Shown: piece by piece, positions 62,706 to 64,000 of the stretch
Layout of the letters: each line of letters starts with the position of its first letter
How positions within the stretch are numbered: position 1 is the stretch's first letter
Made by a program: the position numbers and the translations under genes
Notes under the pieces: generated by a model
What the model was told of the DNA's origin: nothing
Seen by the model: the letters and a program-made list of their open reading frames with translations, nothing else
Databases searched by the model: none
Assembly: GCF_020091585.1 (NCBI RefSeq)
Contig: NZ_CP083583.1
Span: 1,143,796 to 1,207,795 of the forward strand
Source: Kovacikia minuta CCNUW1
GTDB lineage: Bacteria > Cyanobacteriota > Cyanobacteriia > Leptolyngbyales > Leptolyngbyaceae
Direction: 5' to 3'
Length of the DNA: 64,000 bases

Positions 62706-63999
62706 TTTGGATTGCGGGAGGTTCGTATGAGCGAAGATGTCTCGACGGTTCCTGGAGACAAGACAATTTGTCTTCCCATCGGTGATGGGGTGGAGTACGA
62801 CACCTTAGTCCAAGACCGCAAAGCATTTCGCCAGTACCTTGACCAGCAGATTGCTCAACACCCCGAACTATTTCCTGCTGAAATGGAAGCTGGTTATTGC
62901 TTCCATGGGTTTCGCACCTCTGCCAAATTAGGTCTGGTGAGTCGGCGCATACGGTTAGTGGCCAATGGAGAAGCCTATCAACTGCGACCCGATTTTGTCA
63001 TGCCTTACATGATTGGCAATACGGAAGATGTGGAAAAGGGCTTATATCTACGCCAGTTCGGAGTGCCGTTTGATGCCATTGCCCATGTGCTGGGGAAAGA
63101 CGCGATGTATTGGTATCGAGCCTCTCAGTCCTTAGGTCGACCGTCCATTGTAGGAACCACCATCAAAGATGGGGAGGCCATTCCCCCCTCATCTGTTAAG
63201 CGATGAAAAGCATACTTGGTGGCAGGGGGAACGGGTGTATGTGGCAACGACGGTGGGGGAGGGCTGTATTTTAGGGGCCCAGTTGTCGGTAGGAGCGGGA
63301 AGCGAGGCGTTGCAAGAGGCGTACAGAGTATTTGCCCAAGAAGCGAGAGAACTGGATTCACACTACAGCCCCCAAACTCTCAACACGGATGGTTGGGAGG
63401 CGACTCAGAACGCTTGGAGAGGACTGTTTGCAGGAGTAAACCTGATTCTCTGTTTCCTGCACAGTGTGCTCGCTATCGGCCAACGCTGCCGCTTGCAAGG
63501 GGAATTGTGGCAGAGTTTGCAAGATAAACTGTGGAACATCTATCACGCTCCCGATGCCGCAGAATTTATTGAACGTTTGCGACACCTACAAGCCTGGGCG
63601 ATTGGGCAAAATCTGCCGGAAAGTGTGATGACGAAAATCCTCAATCTATCGGTGAAAGCCTCCCACTTTACCCTGGCTTACCAGTTTCCAGAGGCTCATC
63701 GTACCAGTAACATGCTCGACCGCTTGATGAATTACCAGGACCGGGTTCTGTTTGCGATGCAGTATTTTCATGGGTATCAGGACTCAGCCAATTTAACCTT
63801 ACGGGCGATGGCTATGCTGTGGAACTTCCATCCCTACGGACGGCGCTCTCAATCCAACGCGACTGACACCGTTTCGCCTTTTGAGGAACTCAATGGCTTT
63901 TACTACCACCACAATTGGCTACGCAATTTCCTGACCGCCTCCTCGATCAATGGCAGAGGTGGAGGTAAATTCAGAAAACACACAATCAGTCAGAACTAG
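62637..63999 (+). mobile_element. Unclassified IS inserted in istB
   Basis: CTAATTCTAATTAATTGTGT at 62637 and, on the other strand from 63999, CTAGTTCTGACTGATTGTGT are imperfect inverted repeats that continue identically through gttttc (26 bp). The element is 1363 bp. The transposase stop TAG lies in the right repeat. The target duplication cannot be checked because the window ends one base later. Confidence 0.82.
62727..63999 (+). CDS. DDE-type transposase of unclear IS family, frameshift at C6
   Basis: ATG 62727 has GGGAGG five bases upstream. The first part (to 63206) reads CFHGFRTSAKLGLVSRRIRL, YQLRPDFVMPYMIGNTEDVE and LYLRQFGVPFDAIAHVLGKD, a helical DNA-binding region. The second part, in the +1 frame from about 63180, has HLLSDEKHTWWQGERVYVAT (possible first Asp), SPQTLNTDGWEATQNAWRGL (TDGW, possible second Asp) and a helical C-terminus. 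The D-x-K / TDGW pattern recalls IS6/IS240-type integrases, but overall I cannot place it. The two frames meet at a C6 run (63182-63187), a possible slippage site or an indel. Confidence 0.7.
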
Positions 64000-64000
64000 G

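Overview
The window looks like DNA of a filamentous-type cyanobacterium. HIP1-like GCGATCGC sites are scattered through it. Short heptameric repeats (gggagtg/gggtgtg types) occur even inside genes. The gene content is typical of the group: multi-domain serine/threonine kinases, REC-GAF-histidine kinases, an SLH/OprB porin, a Uma2 nuclease, an MXKDX-repeat lipoprotein and many IS families. No rRNA or tRNA gene was recognised. The density of IS elements and broken genes fits a large plasmid or a decaying chromosomal island.

Layout. (1) 1-9000: an IS200/IS605 element, then three cassette-like units. Each unit is a short unrelated CDS (PD-(D/E)XK-like 1241-1876; 84-aa protein 4451-4705; Cys-rich mini-protein 6567-6743) flanked on both sides by copies of a structured repeat and followed by a long G/T-rich non-coding module. 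A WD40-type gene and an orphan receiver lie between units. A ParA operon with ACTATTGC sites on both sides follows. (2) 9100-17900: an IS graveyard (IS4, IS630, IS5, IS3, IS1, a second IS630 remnant, a 155-bp MITE) that has broken an Rpn-type gene, a TPR/STAND gene, a TIR-domain gene and a Rieske gene. A TetR gene is fused to an IS1 start. (3) 17900-26250: AI-2E-type transporter, MscS channel (frameshifted), a small exported protein, an IS110 with a candidate bridge-RNA region, a GDSL hydrolase, and an unknown protein next to an ATP-grasp ligase. (4) 26400-31250: IS66 and SDR remnants, then a minus-strand group of molybdopterin oxidoreductase (MsrP/YedY-like), cytochrome b, exported MsrA, CcdA, a thioredoxin-like protein and a methionine-rich lipoprotein. 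Together these resemble a periplasmic methionine-sulfoxide repair or oxidant-scavenging system. (5) 31500-33400: remnants, including a second MITE copy and a two-repeat CRISPR relic without cas genes. (6) 33500-55300: signalling region with a porin, a 1871-aa Ser/Thr kinase-AAA-GAF-PP2C protein, an APH-like kinase, a broken Ser/Thr kinase-histidine kinase paralogue, a GAF-GGDEF cyclase, two REC-GAF-histidine kinases and a receiver relic. (7) 55300-64000: nested ISH3, ISKra4, IS21 and an unclassified IS around a truncated GPP34 gene and a NarL-type regulator.

Many otherwise well-preserved genes carry a single-base frameshift (MscS, GDSL hydrolase, ATP-grasp, SDR, thioredoxin, porin, two kinases, NarL regulator). 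Either the sequence has indel errors or this region is decaying; the sequence alone cannot decide.
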